A DNA stretch of 64,000 nucleotides from Chrysomallon squamiferum. Taxonomy: Eukaryota; Mollusca; Gastropoda; Neomphalida; Peltospiridae. The DNA lies in the NCBI GenBank assembly GCA_012295275.1, contig CM022665.1:25364446-25428445 (forward strand). The letters are read 5' to 3'. Positions 1 through 59,975 of this stretch are shown in pieces; position 1 is the stretch's first letter; each line of letters starts with the position of its first letter. The notes beneath the pieces are model-generated. The model was not told the origin of the DNA. It saw nothing but the letters and a program-made list of their open reading frames with translations, and ran no database searches. Made by a program: the position numbers and the translations under genes.

Positions 1-2340
1 ACAATAACAACAATAATAATAATAGTAATAGTAATAGTAATAGTAAGAAATAAAGAAATGTGTGGGTTTTTTGGGGGGGGAGTTGTTACTTTTCACCGGT
101 GAAGGTAATAGACTGTATAATGTTTCCTTTGATTTTCAGTGAACATTAAATAAAAATTAATTACTACAGACTGCTATAAACTTGTGGAGCTACTAAAGTA
201 TAAAATTAAGAATAATTTATTTACTTTTCATGGCCATAGTTACTGATTCGTGGAGTTGTTGACTAAAGTAATAATTTAAAGTTTGAAAAGTAAAAATTAA
301 AATGGCCGGTATTTCTACTGCTGTACATTTGATTTAGGTTCGTAGAAACCAAACAAAATCCTCTTTCTGCCATTTCGTCGCCGTGTTTGTCAGCCGTTCC
401 TCTTACCCTCACGTTTATTACTGCTTCGAGGAAATACGTGATTTAATTCCATCTTGTTATCACGTCAACGCCTTTTTTACAGACAGTTCAATTACCGTCT
501 TCATCAGTGAGGCCACGTTAATACCATTTTGATTTACACCAGAAGCATATTTAGTTTTAGATTTCAGCAGGTCCATTTAAAATTTTAGATGATTCCCCAC
601 TAATGTTAGAGAAGCTTTAATTGAACCTTATTCAAAAGCTGCCAAAAAAATAAAAAATAAAAATATTTTAAAAAAAACGAGCATGTTTAGTTGACGTGTT
701 AATTATATGATGACTTCATACAAAAAGGATTTTCCAGCTTCATTATTATTAATTTAATTTAACCATTTATTTGCTACTTATTCTTTTTTATTTATTTATT
801 TATTTATTTATTTATTGCTGTTGCTGATGTAGTAACGATGGGTGGTGGTCATAGCAGAGCAAAAACTAGATTAGAAACGTTTCTCCAGCTTAAATTTAGT
901 ACGACAAAATGTAGCGTCTAGCCAGTAGTTATTCTCTCTCCTTCTAAAACATTTTAACATTTTCAAAATGTTATTAACAAAATAGATTTGATATTTGATA
1001 CATGGCCCTAATACCGCATGATGATTTAATAGTATTTGTTTCATTTATATTTAATTAACTGTAAAGATAAAAAGCTAAAATTTTAGTAGTATATCTAATT
1101 TTTTTCATTTTTAATTTTTATTCATTTTATCAAAAAGGTTTTCTACGAACTTTAATCTGATTAGTATTATTTTTTTTTTTTTCATCGCATCCCTTTTATT
1201 TCAGATAGACTAACGGTCAATTAGAAATTTGATTTTTAATAAAACAAAAATAACACACACTTGCTATTTCTATTTCAGATCATTAAAATTTTATTTTATT
1301 TTTATGACAAATAAATAATAATTGTACTCATCTCTCACATATGAATAATTATGTGATTTAGAATAAAGAAAATATAATAATAATCTCAGTAATAATAATA
1401 ATAATAATAAGCATATTTGGATAACAAAACAAAGAAAGAGCATACGTACTTCAGTCATGTTACTTTACTATTTAATTCGACATGAGGTTAGATTTTCCAG
1501 TATACATATGTTGAATATTTTATTGGTTTGTAGTGGGATCAGTATATACAAATAATCAGCTCTAATTCATTACACTAAACTAAATCTACTATAACTTTTA
1601 GGAAATTTGCGTATTTCAAATAACTAAGCCTTTAATAAATATTTAATGGAGTGATTATACTCCTGCTACTGTTATGGTGTGTATTATTGTAATGTGGTGT
1701 GATATAAACAAATATATACGTATAAATGATAGCCCTATTTACAAAAGTCTAAAATTTAAAATATTGTAACAAACGTGTGTGTAATTATAGCAATTTAATA
1801 TAAACGTTGGAGGTGTTTCATTTCCCAGCAATGAAAAACCTTTAATGTTAAAAATAATAATGGTATTTTCTCCCTTTACCTTCTGTTTTTCTTCTCTTTT
1901 TTTTTTTTTTTTTTTTTTTCCTTTTTTTTTTTTTTTTTTTTTTTGCGATTATCTATGATTTTATCACAGCCTCTTAAAACTATTATTTTCAGTACAAATG
2001 TGTGAGCACATCTGTTTGAGCGTCCATGTGCATATTATTTTGTAAAGAAGCCTAGCACATATATTCTATAAAGGATTAAATAGTTGAAGGTTTTTTCCGC
2101 GTTAACTCAGTCAGTATAGACATTTTAAAATTGTCGGAATTTTGTTTGAATACGTAATTTCAGAGATCCAAACTTCACCAAAGACTTAGCAGTTTGAATA
2201 TCTAGATTTAATAATGTTACAATTAATACAATGCTTGTTTTACTATAAGAGAAAATAAAATAAAATAAGTAATACTACTACTAATAATAATTTAATGATA
2301 TAAGTGAATGGCTCGTAATAATTATAAATTTTAATAAAAT
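1..2340. other. Intergenic AT-rich region upstream of the dynein gene
   Basis: No coding region is supported here. The stretch is AT-rich with simple repeats: AAT/AGT-type trinucleotides at 1-46, a TATT run near 785-816, an AAT run near 1390-1410, and two long poly-T tracts at about 1899-1944. A patch at about 340-530 has more CpG than its surroundings and could be a small promoter or the edge of a gene on the other strand, but no exon can be defended. Confidence 0.6.
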
Positions 2341-2516
2341 GCTACTTTGTTTTTTCTCTCCCGCTGACGTGGTCGAGGGGAGATAATTTCGATTGATGAT
2401 CTCATAGGAAGTGACGTGCGATGTCATAAACCTAGTGCCCGGATAAATCTTACTCATTGTGAAGTGACTACCTTTTCGTACATTTTTCAGCTAGAAAGCT
2501 GCAATTCAGTGCAGCT
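2341..2516 (+). promoter_or_regulatory. Probable DYNC1H1 promoter and 5' leader
   Basis: This segment directly precedes the dynein start codon and is richer in G, C and CpG than the DNA before it. It has two TGACGTG elements, at 2365-2371 and 2412-2418, which match the core bound by CREB/ATF-type bZIP factors. No clear TATA box is visible. A pyrimidine-rich stretch ending in TTTTTCAG at 2483-2490 could be a 5' UTR splice acceptor or part of an initiator, so the transcription start is uncertain. The start codon at 2517 has a purine at -3 and G at +4. Confidence 0.5.
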
Positions 2517-48884
<46,368 letters not shown>

Positions 48885-49830
48885 ATGTTTGAAGACTTCA
48901 GAAACTTAAAACTTCTAATAAATTCTGCTGTTAGAAAATGTGGACATTTATATTAGACTGCTTTTGTGATGTCCCTCTCAATTTTTGGCACTCCTATAAA
49001 AACAGGAGTTTTATTTGCTTTACTTTGGATTTAAGCTTGTTTAATATTGTTTTCTAATTACCTTATTTGCATTGTGCAGTTACTTTATGGTCGAGACTAA
49101 TACATATTATAAAATGTGCTTGGATTAGCACTATAAATTACGGAACTCTTAAGACTGGAATAAAATGTAAAATAATGAAAAAAGATGGGATTGCCTTTAT
49201 TTAAAGGATCCATTTTGACAAACATAATGAAAGATGACAAATGTTTTATGATTATTAGCCAGCTTGATAATTTTTTATTGATTTTAATTTTATGTCAAGG
49301 TGATTGGTATTGAATTCTGTATAGTTTCATCTTCAGCTTCAATAATGTTTTCTTTGAGTGGTTCATAATTGTTATTTCAGCATGTTTACATCAATAAATG
49401 GGGATGGTTTGTTTGGATTTTTTTTTAAATTTTGCTTATTTTAGAAAGGTATTTTGTATATTTTTCAAGAGATGTGATGGAGATTTTGACAGACTTACTT
49501 TTTTCAGTGCATAAAGATTATGTAAGTTAAATGTACAAGTTTTTAGCTTTCCAACGTAATGTTAATAAAAGGACTAATAAATCAGTGTAAACAGATTGTT
49601 GAGTAAGAAAATGCTTGTATAATTCGGATTTTAACTTGAAATTATGAACTTCAGAAAATTGTTGACCAGCTCTTTGTACTTGTCTCTAATTAAGTTTATA
49701 TTTACTTAATGTATTTTGTGTTCTTACCTATATGTTTTGTCTTTGCTTGCTTTTTGTAGACAATTTAGAAAAATAAAACAGTAGCTTCAAATAATGGTGT
49801 GTACTTTTTTTTTTTTTTTTTGTTTATATT
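48885..49830 (+). terminator. DYNC1H1 3' UTR with several poly(A) signals
   Basis: AATAAA occurs at 48917-48922, 49159-49164, 49393-49398 and 49772-49777. The last two are followed by G/T-rich or T-rich stretches (about 49403-49430 and 49796-49826) of the kind that support cleavage, so they are the better candidates. Several usable signals suggest alternative 3' UTR lengths. The exact cleavage site cannot be read from genomic sequence. Confidence 0.6.
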
Positions 49831-50910
49831 TATTTATTTATTTATTTATTTATTATTGCAACCTTACAATAAAAGGTGCATATAATTAAAATTTGATTCT
49901 GTTTTCTCAATTTCCAAATGTTCCAAATGCTAACTCAATATTTCAATATTTTTTACTAACGAATAAAAACTGAAAATGTTGATTAAATCAAAAAAAGCAT
50001 ACATCCACTGAAGGTTCAAGAATATTGATCTTCTGTTATCTTCAAAAATGCAAAATACAAGACAGTAAAGTCACTAGCACACAGTTCAGTAATTAGTTAT
50101 TTACCCCACTTTTAACTGATATGATATAACTTGCTTTTTATTTTCTTCACAATTTACAGAAAAAAATATAAGTTACCTGTAACAAACGATAGGTTAATAT
50201 TACTCATCTTGTGTGTGATGTTTTGGAAGTGGGGTGGGGGGTCACCATCTTCCTCATTAAAAGGAAAATCTAAATTGTACATTATAACAAATACAATAAC
50301 ATACTGTGTTTTTAGAAATAAAAATATACCAGTTTTAGACATTTAGTTTGACAGGTTATGAAGCATGGTTTCTTGCTTGCTCACTATGATAAAAATATAC
50401 GGTTATAACAAACCTGCAGTTTTACTTTCAGAGCAGTTACCTTAAGATTTCTAAAACATTTGTTTTTAAATAAGTTACTGAATGAAATAAATATGAATAA
50501 TTAAACTGATGAACGTAAAAATAAAAAAAAGGGGTTTTGGTGAGTTTTTTGTTTGTTTGTTTGTTTGTTTGTTTTTTGGCAATTTTTTATATACGTATAC
50601 TTTTTGTGGAGATGCCCATGCCAAAGTTTATCATGATGCATTTAATTTATGCTGATAACTGCATGTCCTGTCTTGACATGCCACCTCGTAAAACAAACTG
50701 CTGCCGTGTCTGAACTTGAAAATAATGTTTAATATGGCAGAAATTGCTTCCCTTGAATATACAGATTTGTCCTTTGCACAAATTGACCAATGAGAGAAAA
50801 GCGGCATCATGAAAATACAAAATGGAGGAATAAACGCAACTTTCTGTTTGGTGGTACCGATTTATGTAAACATGAATTTAATTTCAGTCTGGTCACAGTG
50901 AATTTATAAT
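49831..50910 (+). promoter_or_regulatory. Intergenic spacer and probable PPP2R3C promoter
   Basis: The first part is AT-rich with a TTTA repeat (about 49830-49855) and a GTTT repeat (about 50549-50573). Nearer the gene, GACCAATGAG at 50785-50794 is a good NF-Y (CCAAT) site 130 bases before the PPP2R3C start, in a locally more GC-rich patch (about 50690-50880). No TATA box is obvious. The start of transcription is probably between 50800 and 50910. Confidence 0.45.
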
Positions 50911-50922
50911 ATGAAAAAAGAA

Positions 50923-53900
50923 ATGGAGTGGAATCAAACATTAAGGAAATATTTAAGTTCTAAACAAGGTGCATTTATGTTTATTGGCTCGGTTTAAGCC
51001 TGTTGCGTGCATGGATTATGAAAAGTTAGAATAATAATAACTTGTTAAGAGTGATATAAAATGATATAAAATACTTTCATATTAGACGTAAATATTTTTA
51101 AATAAATTTTATTTGTTTCTTTTTTAACTCAGTTAAACGAATGCCAGTTGTATAACCTATAAAATGTATTTATACTATGAAAGAACGTATTAAAACTACA
51201 TATAATACTATTAGTATTATTACAGTTTAATAAAGTGATTTAATACATTTCGATCCAAAGTAGGACACAGTCAATCGAGTGACAGTTAAACTATTGCATT
51301 AACTTTCAGAAGCTGAACACCAAATAATTTTACAGTATCGTATCTCAATTCGTTTTTTAAATAATTTAAATCTTTTTATCGATTTTCTTAAGCAGGATGT
51401 TACTTTTTTCTCTCTCTCTTTTGGTTACTTGTAAAGGTTCTGTGGTTGTGAAAATTGCAGTTCTATTAAATTATAAATAGTAAATAGCATATCAGTTTCA
51501 GTGTACAAAATAATTTTTGAAAATGAAACATAGCTTTCATCATATTACATAATTTAACAGAAACTATATTAGAGACTTGTTGAATATTTAAAAAATATAT
51601 ATATATACATACATATTCTTTATGCTAAGCTGTTAAAGAGTATTAATCCATTGACAGGTTAGACTTATCATGTAGTAAATATTTATTTAATAAACTCTCA
51701 AGCTGAACAAAATAAATCAACACAAATTTTCTCATCAGCAACAGGTCAGAAAGATTATCATTCTTAATATCAAATTTCTTCTGACAGACAGTTCCTGGAA
51801 TTCTGTCAATAAAATGACCCAAAACTCTGAAGTAATTAGTATGTATATAATCTTGTTTTAAGAATGTTGCTGAAAATATTTTAAAGTAAAAAAATAATTT
51901 CAAATTTCAAAGGTATATTATTATCATGGAAAAAAATATAGGGTTGCTGATTACCAAATATGAATGAAAATAATTATAATAAATATTTAAAATATATAAT
52001 GTAACACTATCAAAACACCATTAAATTGCAGTTCAAAGTTTAACAACTGAGATCCAGACTGAGGAAGATATATTCACAGATTATTACAAAAAATTCAAAG
52101 GACTTGATGATGATTTCAAGAACGTTCCCAGTTTATATGTAAAGGTAAAATAATTTGTACATATTTTGTTTTATAAAAACCCTTTTAGTTATTAATAATA
52201 TTATTATTACTTTTTTTTAATGTAAAATAGATATTTTCTAGTACATTTCAAGTATATCACTGTATGTTGTATCAAACTGTAATTTAGTAGGTTCAGAACT
52301 AGAATATTTTTATGCACCATGTTATTGTTGGTTATTTCTTTAATTGTTATGTGCATTTATAGAATTTTATATATCTGTCCATCTACATTACTAACAATCT
52401 GAAAAATGTATTAATAAATAAAGGCTTAAAAGGCATTTTATGTGATTCCAGAATTGTTGAAAATGGGTGAAGATTCTTTACTGAATTAAAGTGTTAAAAA
52501 TTAATTATTAGTTTTAAAATTGTGTTCTGGGGTTAAGTGCCTTATAATACTGAGTTAAGTTTTAAAAGATTAGTTCCTATAGTTAGTATTTTATAGTTGT
52601 GTAACTTGTATGTTGGAAATGTCTGTTTGGATTTGTTTACATAGCTAAAATATTAAAAGTTATTAAATGTATTTTTAGCTTCCAACAGAAGATGAACCTA
52701 TTTTGTTGAAACTGAGAGAAGAATCGAGGTAAAAAGCAACATGATAAGTAGATTGTAAGAGCGTGTGTGTGTGTATATTTTCATGTTCTGTTACCTTCAG
52801 TTTAATTCAGGTTCAGTAATGGAGTTTATTACAAATTATTTTAATGATTTTTATTTTATAATTTTCACATAAGAATGTTTTATCTAAATAAAATCTTTTT
52901 ATTAACTGCTGATTTTTAAAGATATATTATTAAAGTTATTTCATATGTGTGAAGAAAATGTCTAATTACATTAATCAAAGGATGACTTTCTGCTACCAAG
53001 GTTATTATAGTGTATTCTTTTAATTTATGTTTTTGTGTGCAGCTGTTTATTTATTAAAGTTTTTAATTATTTTTTTTCAATTGTTCCAGAGCATTGTTTT
53101 TGCAAAGAAGAAGCCGAGAACTTTTAGATAATGATGAATTACAAGTATGTATTTACATAATGCAAAACTGACATTCAATTTGATTTAGATACTTACTTTT
53201 AAAGAAAACTTAAATTTATATATATTTGATTCGTGCTGTTTTTATTTATTTTTTAAATGAAATTTTATATATTTCTGTTTTTGTTTTTGTTGATGATTCC
53301 TTTAATATGTTTTCTTTTTATAATTTGTTTTTTTATATTATTATTTTTTTATTTTTTTTACTCAGAAATTGTGGCATTTGTTAGACAAGCATCACACACA
53401 ACCTCTGTTTGGAGATGAACAAATGATAAATTATGGGGATTTTGTGAAGGTTGGAGAAGAAGCTGGATATAAATGTCGGTGAGTTGTTTGTTGTTTTGCA
53501 TTATTTTTGGTTCAGTATATATTTATTAATAAATGTTAAGCACAAAAGACTTTTCAAATTGTTATGTGTAATCTATATTATCTTCTTATTTTGTTTTATT
53601 TATTATCTATTAAAAACCTCTTCTAGAATTATGTTATTGTTTTATTTATTTTAATTTTTTTTTTTTTTTTTTGGTTGTTTGTTTTTTCTGTTATAGTTAT
53701 TACTTTTCAGATGAATAATGTATTGGGTTGTTTTGGTGTTATTCGCAGGCCTTTCTTCAGGGCTGTAGTGTTTGGGAAATTACTGCAGACAGATCCTTAT
53801 GGCCGAATCTCAATCATGCAGTTTTTCAATTATGTCATGAGAAAGGTCTGGTTACATCAGACAAGGATAGGCCTATCACTGTATGATGTTGCCGGTCAAG

Positions 53901-56900
53901 GATATTTAAAAGAATGTGTAAGTTATTTTTAAATATTTCATTAAAATACTGAACTGATAAAAATATATGCAAATTTAGTTTAAAACAATACTTTCATTCT
54001 TTGGTAATTTAAAAAAAAAAAAAATGTATTAATCAAAAGTTTTAATAATAATTGTATCATAATATTAAATGTTTTATTTATTTCAGAATGCAATTTCTTT
54101 ACACTTCCTCAAACGGATGCATAAAAACAACATTTTTATAGTTTTGATATATATGTATATGTTCTTTGTTTCTGTTTTTCAGGATTTAGAAAATTATATC
54201 TTGGAGCTAATACCAACATTGCCACAAGTCAGTAACCTAACCTACTTATTTCTTTGTTAAGTTCCTTTTAAAGCAATTTTGATTTAAACTGTGAAAGGCC
54301 AAACTGTTCATCATCATTTAATGTTTGTGTGTGGAATAATACTTTAAAATTACAGATTTATAGTTTTTATTTTGTTTAAAATTTATTAACCTTTTAAAAC
54401 TAAAAAAAAGTAATAGCAATAATGAAATAATTCCATGATGTTCTTGTCATTTCAGCTTAATGGCTTAGAAAAGTCTTTCTATTCATTTTATGTTTGTACT
54501 GCTGTCCGCAAGTTCTTTTTCTTCTTGGATCCTCTGAGAACAGGGAAGATAAAAATTCAAGACATTCTAGCTTGCAGTTTCCTGGATGACCTGCTGGAGG
54601 TAACTATAATATTAAATGACCTTAATATTTGTTTAAGAAATTTCTCATCTTGAAAAAAGAAAAGAAAAGAAAAACGACAGCATCTAATTTAAAATATTTT
54701 TTTCCACCATGTTTGGCTGTGAAAATATAATTCTATGAGTACTTCACTGAACGATTATTATTATATAATTTTTCCTTTCCTTTTTACCTTAACAAATACA
54801 GAGCAAACGAGTTCATTATTGTGTCATTGTGTGTGTGAATTGTATGTTTTTAGGAGTAAAGAAATGTTGGAAATGTTTGAGATTGGAATGGTGTTTGCGT
54901 ATAATGATTTTTGTAATGAAATGTTGAAAATATCTTGTAAGATAACCACAGATAATCTTAGGTTCGGTATTGGCACTCTATCTCTTTGAATGTTTTTTAT
55001 TTATTTGTCTACGGTTGTTTCAGCTGCGTGATGAAGAACTCTCAAAAGAAATGCAAGAGTCAAACTGGTTCTCAGCCCCCTCAGCTCTGAGAGTGTATGG
55101 TCAGTATCTGAATCTGGACAGAGATCGCAATGGTATGCTCAGCAAAGAAGAGTTGGCCAGGTATTAAAATAAATAATTTAATTGTCATTTAGAGAAGGAA
55201 TCTTCATATATTAAATTTTATTGTTTCAAAAATGGCTAATTATAAATCAAAATCTTCTCATCATTAATGTGTGATAAAAACTGGAATAATTTTCAGAATG
55301 AAATAAAATAGGTTTTAAAAAATATTGCATTAATTATAATCTTTATTACTATCTTAATGCATTATAACAAAAATTATTTAAATTTTTCAGTGTTACATTT
55401 TTTTTTTTTTTTTTTTCAAAAAGTAAAAGTGCTACTATTAAATATTTCAATGCATTCTTTTTTTATTTTTTTTTGAAATTAACTGACTTTCCATGTTCTG
55501 TATTATGAAATGAGAAAGCTGCTACAGTTGACAGAATTATAAAGATATTTATTTTTGGCTGTGTTTAGATATGGGACAAGTACACTGACTGATGTTTTCT
55601 TGGATCGAGTTTTTCAGGAATGTCTGACATATGAAGGAGAAATGGTAGGATATTATTTAATATATTTCTAAATTAACTATATCAAAAATAACTATAAATA
55701 TTCAAATATTCAAATACTCACATTGTTCATACATTCAGTTCTTAATCTTTTACAAAACAATTTCATGCACTATAGCATCTTATTTGCAAAAAGGTCAAAA
55801 TAACAATTGCTGTCATGAAGATATTCTCCAATTGTTTTTTATTTCAGGATTATAAAACATACCTTGACTTCATTCTGGCCATGGAAAATCGACGAGAGCC
55901 ACAGGCACTTAGATACCTGTTCAGAATTCTAGATATAGAGCACAAAGGATACTTAAATGTATTTTCTCTGAACTTTTTCTTTAGAGTAAGTTTCCTTCTG
56001 TTTTTCTCTATAATATGTACTTGTGTGGAAAATTTTGCATTTAGCATCTCTCTACATTTCAATTCAGTTATTGAGAGATGATAGTGAACACATATATATG
56101 GTAATAATAAGATTTTCTTTCTTTTGATGTTATACCACTCAAGATTAAGTCTAACATAATTATTTTGTAATGTAAAAGTCTAAACCTCAGCTGTCATCCA
56201 AGCATGTCATTAGGATAACAACACTCCAACATTTTGTTTTTATAACTGACACTCAGATAATTGTTAATTTGGCTTGATATTGTTGATATTTTTGGGGGGA
56301 GAAATAGAGATGGATTTTTTTGGGGGGTGTTTTTCTTTTCTTTTTCTTTCTTTTTAAAAAAAATAAAAAATAACTTCCTATTTTCTTTTAATGTAATACT
56401 TCTAGGCAATCCAAGAACAGATGAAGCTACATGGGCAAGAACCAGTATCTTTTCAAGATGTCAAGGATGAAATATTTGACATGGTGAAACCAGAAGACCC
56501 ATTTAAGTTGACACTGCAAGATTTAATTAATAGGTATGTAGAGATTCTGAAAACAAACCGGTTGAAATTGAAAACATTTTTTTTCATCCTTTATTTTATT
56601 GAACTAATTACTGCCATCCAAAATCATATCTGTAAAATTTCTTTTGAGAAATATTCATTTTTATTTCCTTTCACTGTGGAATCCATTCAATCCATTCATG
56701 AATAGAAATTTAAATGTTAAAATTTAGTCAGGATTATAATATTCACTTCAGCATTTAAAGGTCTGACAGTGGTTCCTATCTTTAGCAGCCCCAGGATGAG
56801 TGGCCACCTATGACATATGGACACTTTTCCGATTGTTTTTCAGTAGATATGACCCTTAGATTAGCAGAACCTGCCAAACACAGACAGCATATTTTTATTA

Positions 56901-57472
56901 TTCCACTGCTAAAGTGGACAGTCATACTGATTTAGATTAGTTTTCTCCAAATTAAATAATTTCATTGTGATTATGGCAGCCTTATACACTATTTTTAAAG
57001 ATGGTGTCACCCATTTCCTGCACTGCACAATGCATGCAGGGATTGTTGTTTTTGCAGAATCACAAGTGCCAGCAAATGGCCAGAATCACAAGAGACAGTA
57101 CTTAATGTGTGACTTCAATCCATAACTTTGATAATTCAATCATTTCATCATCATTCCATGCATATTTATGTTTTATAAACACAGTATCTTAGTGGAATTT
57201 TGACACCTGCAATGTAGGGACATTTTTGCTTGGCCTCACACATGTCCATACAAAACTGGTATCACTGTATTTTTAATATTTCCTTTAGTTTATATTAAAT
57301 GTTTCTATGCTAACTTAAAGCAGACAGTGATATTTTTTCTATATATTACTATTCTAATTTCAGTGGAAAAGGAGATACAGTTGTCAGTATTCTTATAGAT
57401 CTGAATGACTTTTGGACATATGAAAACAGAGAGTATCTAGCTCCAGAAGTAACTGATGAGGCAGAAATCTGA
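50923..57472 (+). CDS. PPP2R3C: PP2A regulatory subunit B'' gamma (complete, 13 exons)
   Basis: This EF-hand B''-family subunit of protein phosphatase 2A directs the phosphatase to particular partners and sites; in vertebrates it is linked to centrosome and immune-cell functions. Exons: 50923-50968, 52032-52144, 52679-52728, 53090-53144, 53366-53478, 53749-53917, 54183-54227, 54456-54599, 55024-55160, 55569-55644, 55848-55985, 56406-56533, 57364-57472. They join to 1,323 bases, 440 residues; human has 453. The N-terminus MEWNQTLRKYL resembles human MDWKEVLRRRL, favouring the ATG at 50923 over the in-frame one at 50911. Near-invariant parts are GRISIMQFFNYVMRKVWLHQ (exon 6), SFYVCTAVRKFFFFLDPLRT (exon 8) and VSFQDVKDEIFDMVKP (exon 12). 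The EF-hand loop DRDRNGMLSKEE in exon 9 keeps its calcium ligands. The C-terminal tail is shorter than in human. It lies 2 kb downstream of the dynein gene on the same strand. Confidence 0.95.
56750..57260. repeat. GC-richer patch in PPP2R3C intron 12, possible old insertion
   Basis: This part of the 830-base last intron is richer in G and C than other introns in the window and contains a direct repeat CAGAATCACAAG at 57055-57066 and 57081-57092. No coding frame or inverted ends are visible. It may be a fossil SINE or MITE; I cannot name a family. Confidence 0.3.
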
Positions 57473-58340
57473 AAATAGGAAAAGATTGGTTTTAAATTCA
57501 ATTTAACACCTATAACAATGAACATAATATTTTAAAACTTACATTATTACATGAAAACTACATAAAACAATCTTGGAGAGTATAAACAATATTTAGGATA
57601 AATAAGTTTTTTTACACAGCTGAGATTTATTTTTGATGTATTTTATATTAAAAGCTCAGAGGAGAAATTGTGCAATTGCATTTAGTTTAAAAGCATGAAT
57701 GTTAAAGACTGTTATAGCCAAAGACTGTGGTCACAAAATAACTGAAGAATATTCCTCTCACTTAGTCTCTGTCTGTCTCTCTGTGATGCTAAATATGAAT
57801 CTGTAAGTAAATTTAATGCATATATAGTGTGGTTGATCTGCTTCAGAATTCATTACTGCAATTTGTTTTATAAAGATTTTTTTTTCACTTAAACATTAGT
57901 TTTATATTTGTGTCAGAATTACTAAATTTAATTTCTTACCAGTGTTGATGGAACATCCATTCCTGTTATATTCACAGCCTGACTGAAAGTTTGTCTACAT
58001 GAATTTTCTTTTTTCTTTTTTTGACCAAAACAAAAACAGTAAAAAAAAAAAAAAAAACATTAAAAAACAATTATCTCATTCCACTTTATCAGGTATTTAA
58101 TATACTGCAATATGTTTATTTTTGACACATAAAAACCCCTATGGGGTGTTGTAAAACAAATGTGATAAAATATCTGTGATGTTTTTAATAATAGATGTTT
58201 TATTATTTTGATATGCAATGGCAAGTCATCATCATACATAGTGTTTTGCAAATATTTGTCATTGCTCACTGCCACTGTATGCAAATCAAAAACGAGTTTA
58301 CCTTTGCATTGTGTGTATGTACCATTTGAAATAAAAAGCA
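57473..58340 (+). terminator. PPP2R3C 3' UTR and poly(A) signal
   Basis: After the TGA at 57470-57472 the sequence is AT-rich with no coding potential. The first good AATAAA is at 58330-58335, about 860 bases on. A poly-A run at about 58039-58057 could be mistaken for a transcript end. Confidence 0.5.
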
Positions 58341-59942
58341 ATTTAACATAGTTTTATTAGAAGAGATTTTTAATTTAACTGTTGTGTCAGAACACTTCAT
58401 CTTATAATAAATAACCTTTCTTTTTATATATATATATATTTTTTATACTAATCCTATTAACAGTATTCAGCTATATGTTTTCCACTATAAGGTGTATTGT
58501 CCAGAAATGAGGTTCAGCAGTTACACCTAAAGATATAAAAATCATAAGAGACGCAACAAATAAAAAAAAATGTTTTATATAATGCTTCTTTGAAATATTT
58601 AAGTAAGCTATGCTATTTACCAGTTGTTTCTGATTTCTTGGTATAAAATACATTCATTCCATGTTCCCAAATATAGCTTTCCATCCTGTGTACGTGAACA
58701 TGTCAATTTAAATGGTTTAAAATTTATGTACAGGTACAATCATTTAATTTTTACAGCAAGCTTGGGATCAGATGTTACCTGGATTTCTGGATTTCCCAGT
58801 CTTAATAAACATTTAAAATTCTAAGTAAACTGTAAAAAGTAAAGAATGATATTGTATTTAATATACATATTAACACACCTCAAAAGTTGATCTCCTGGAA
58901 GCCAGATATATGGTTGGGTATATATGTCTAATAATACATGCTTTATTGATATCTGTTAAAATGAATGAATTGCTGTTTATTACTGGTTTTTATATGGAAA
59001 CACTGGCAGTATTATGTAGCATGGAAAACATTTAAATTATATGTCAGTGATTTTAAAGACTCTGGCAGGTATATGTGTGCATCAGGTATCACATTTCATT
59101 TTCATTGATATAATAAAATTTTCATTTGATAACTGTATATTCATTGAACATTGATATATAGTCACAACTAATGGATTTCTTTTTTTTATATAAATGTAAC
59201 TTACTTTTATGGAACTATTCTTTAATGAAAGGTTATTTATTAGTAATAAAATGTATTAGTTTTAATAGTTTATTTTGTTCTGAATTGTATATATGTTGGT
59301 TTTTTTTTTTTCCATCTCCATGAGATGTATTAAATAGTTTCTCTTTACACACTCTAAACATCAAAAGTATTTCAGTATGCAGTTATCTGCAACCAGTACA
59401 ATATTTTCTCATTCCAACAGAATGGAAGAACAGATCTGAACATAGTCTTGATGAAGATTTATTTTCATTGTTTTCTATCAAATTCTTATTAACTGTTTGA
59501 AGCACAAATATATCTAAATTAAACAGAAACAAATTTAATATTTGCATTCAAAATGTGTGTGTTATAAAATATACATCTATGACACTTGATAAATTGATAC
59601 TGTATTTCATTCAAATAAATACAGGTTTTGGTGATCACTGTAAAATTGTTATATTATGCATTAACTATTAGTAGCTCACTAAATGAAAATATCCATACAT
59701 TATATGTAAATCAGCTTACACTGCCAAATATATATTAGGAAATAAACATTTGTTTTGTAAACGAGATTTAACATAGTTAACACTTTATGCAAGATCATTT
59801 TCTATTTAAGAAATATAAAACTTATTTAAGCAACAGATTTCATTGAAATTGTAGCAGCTGTTTTCTCATATTACAGTTAATAATGCAAATTACAGTGTTG
59901 CAGCACAGACCTGGGAGCTACGCGATTTTGGTTTTATTTTTA

Positions 59943-59975
<33 letters not shown>

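Noticed and set aside
50911-50922. Upstream in-frame ATG for PPP2R3C
   Set aside because: It would add four residues (MKKE) before MEWNQ. The second ATG aligns with the family N-terminus (MDWKEV in human), so it is preferred, though the first cannot be excluded.
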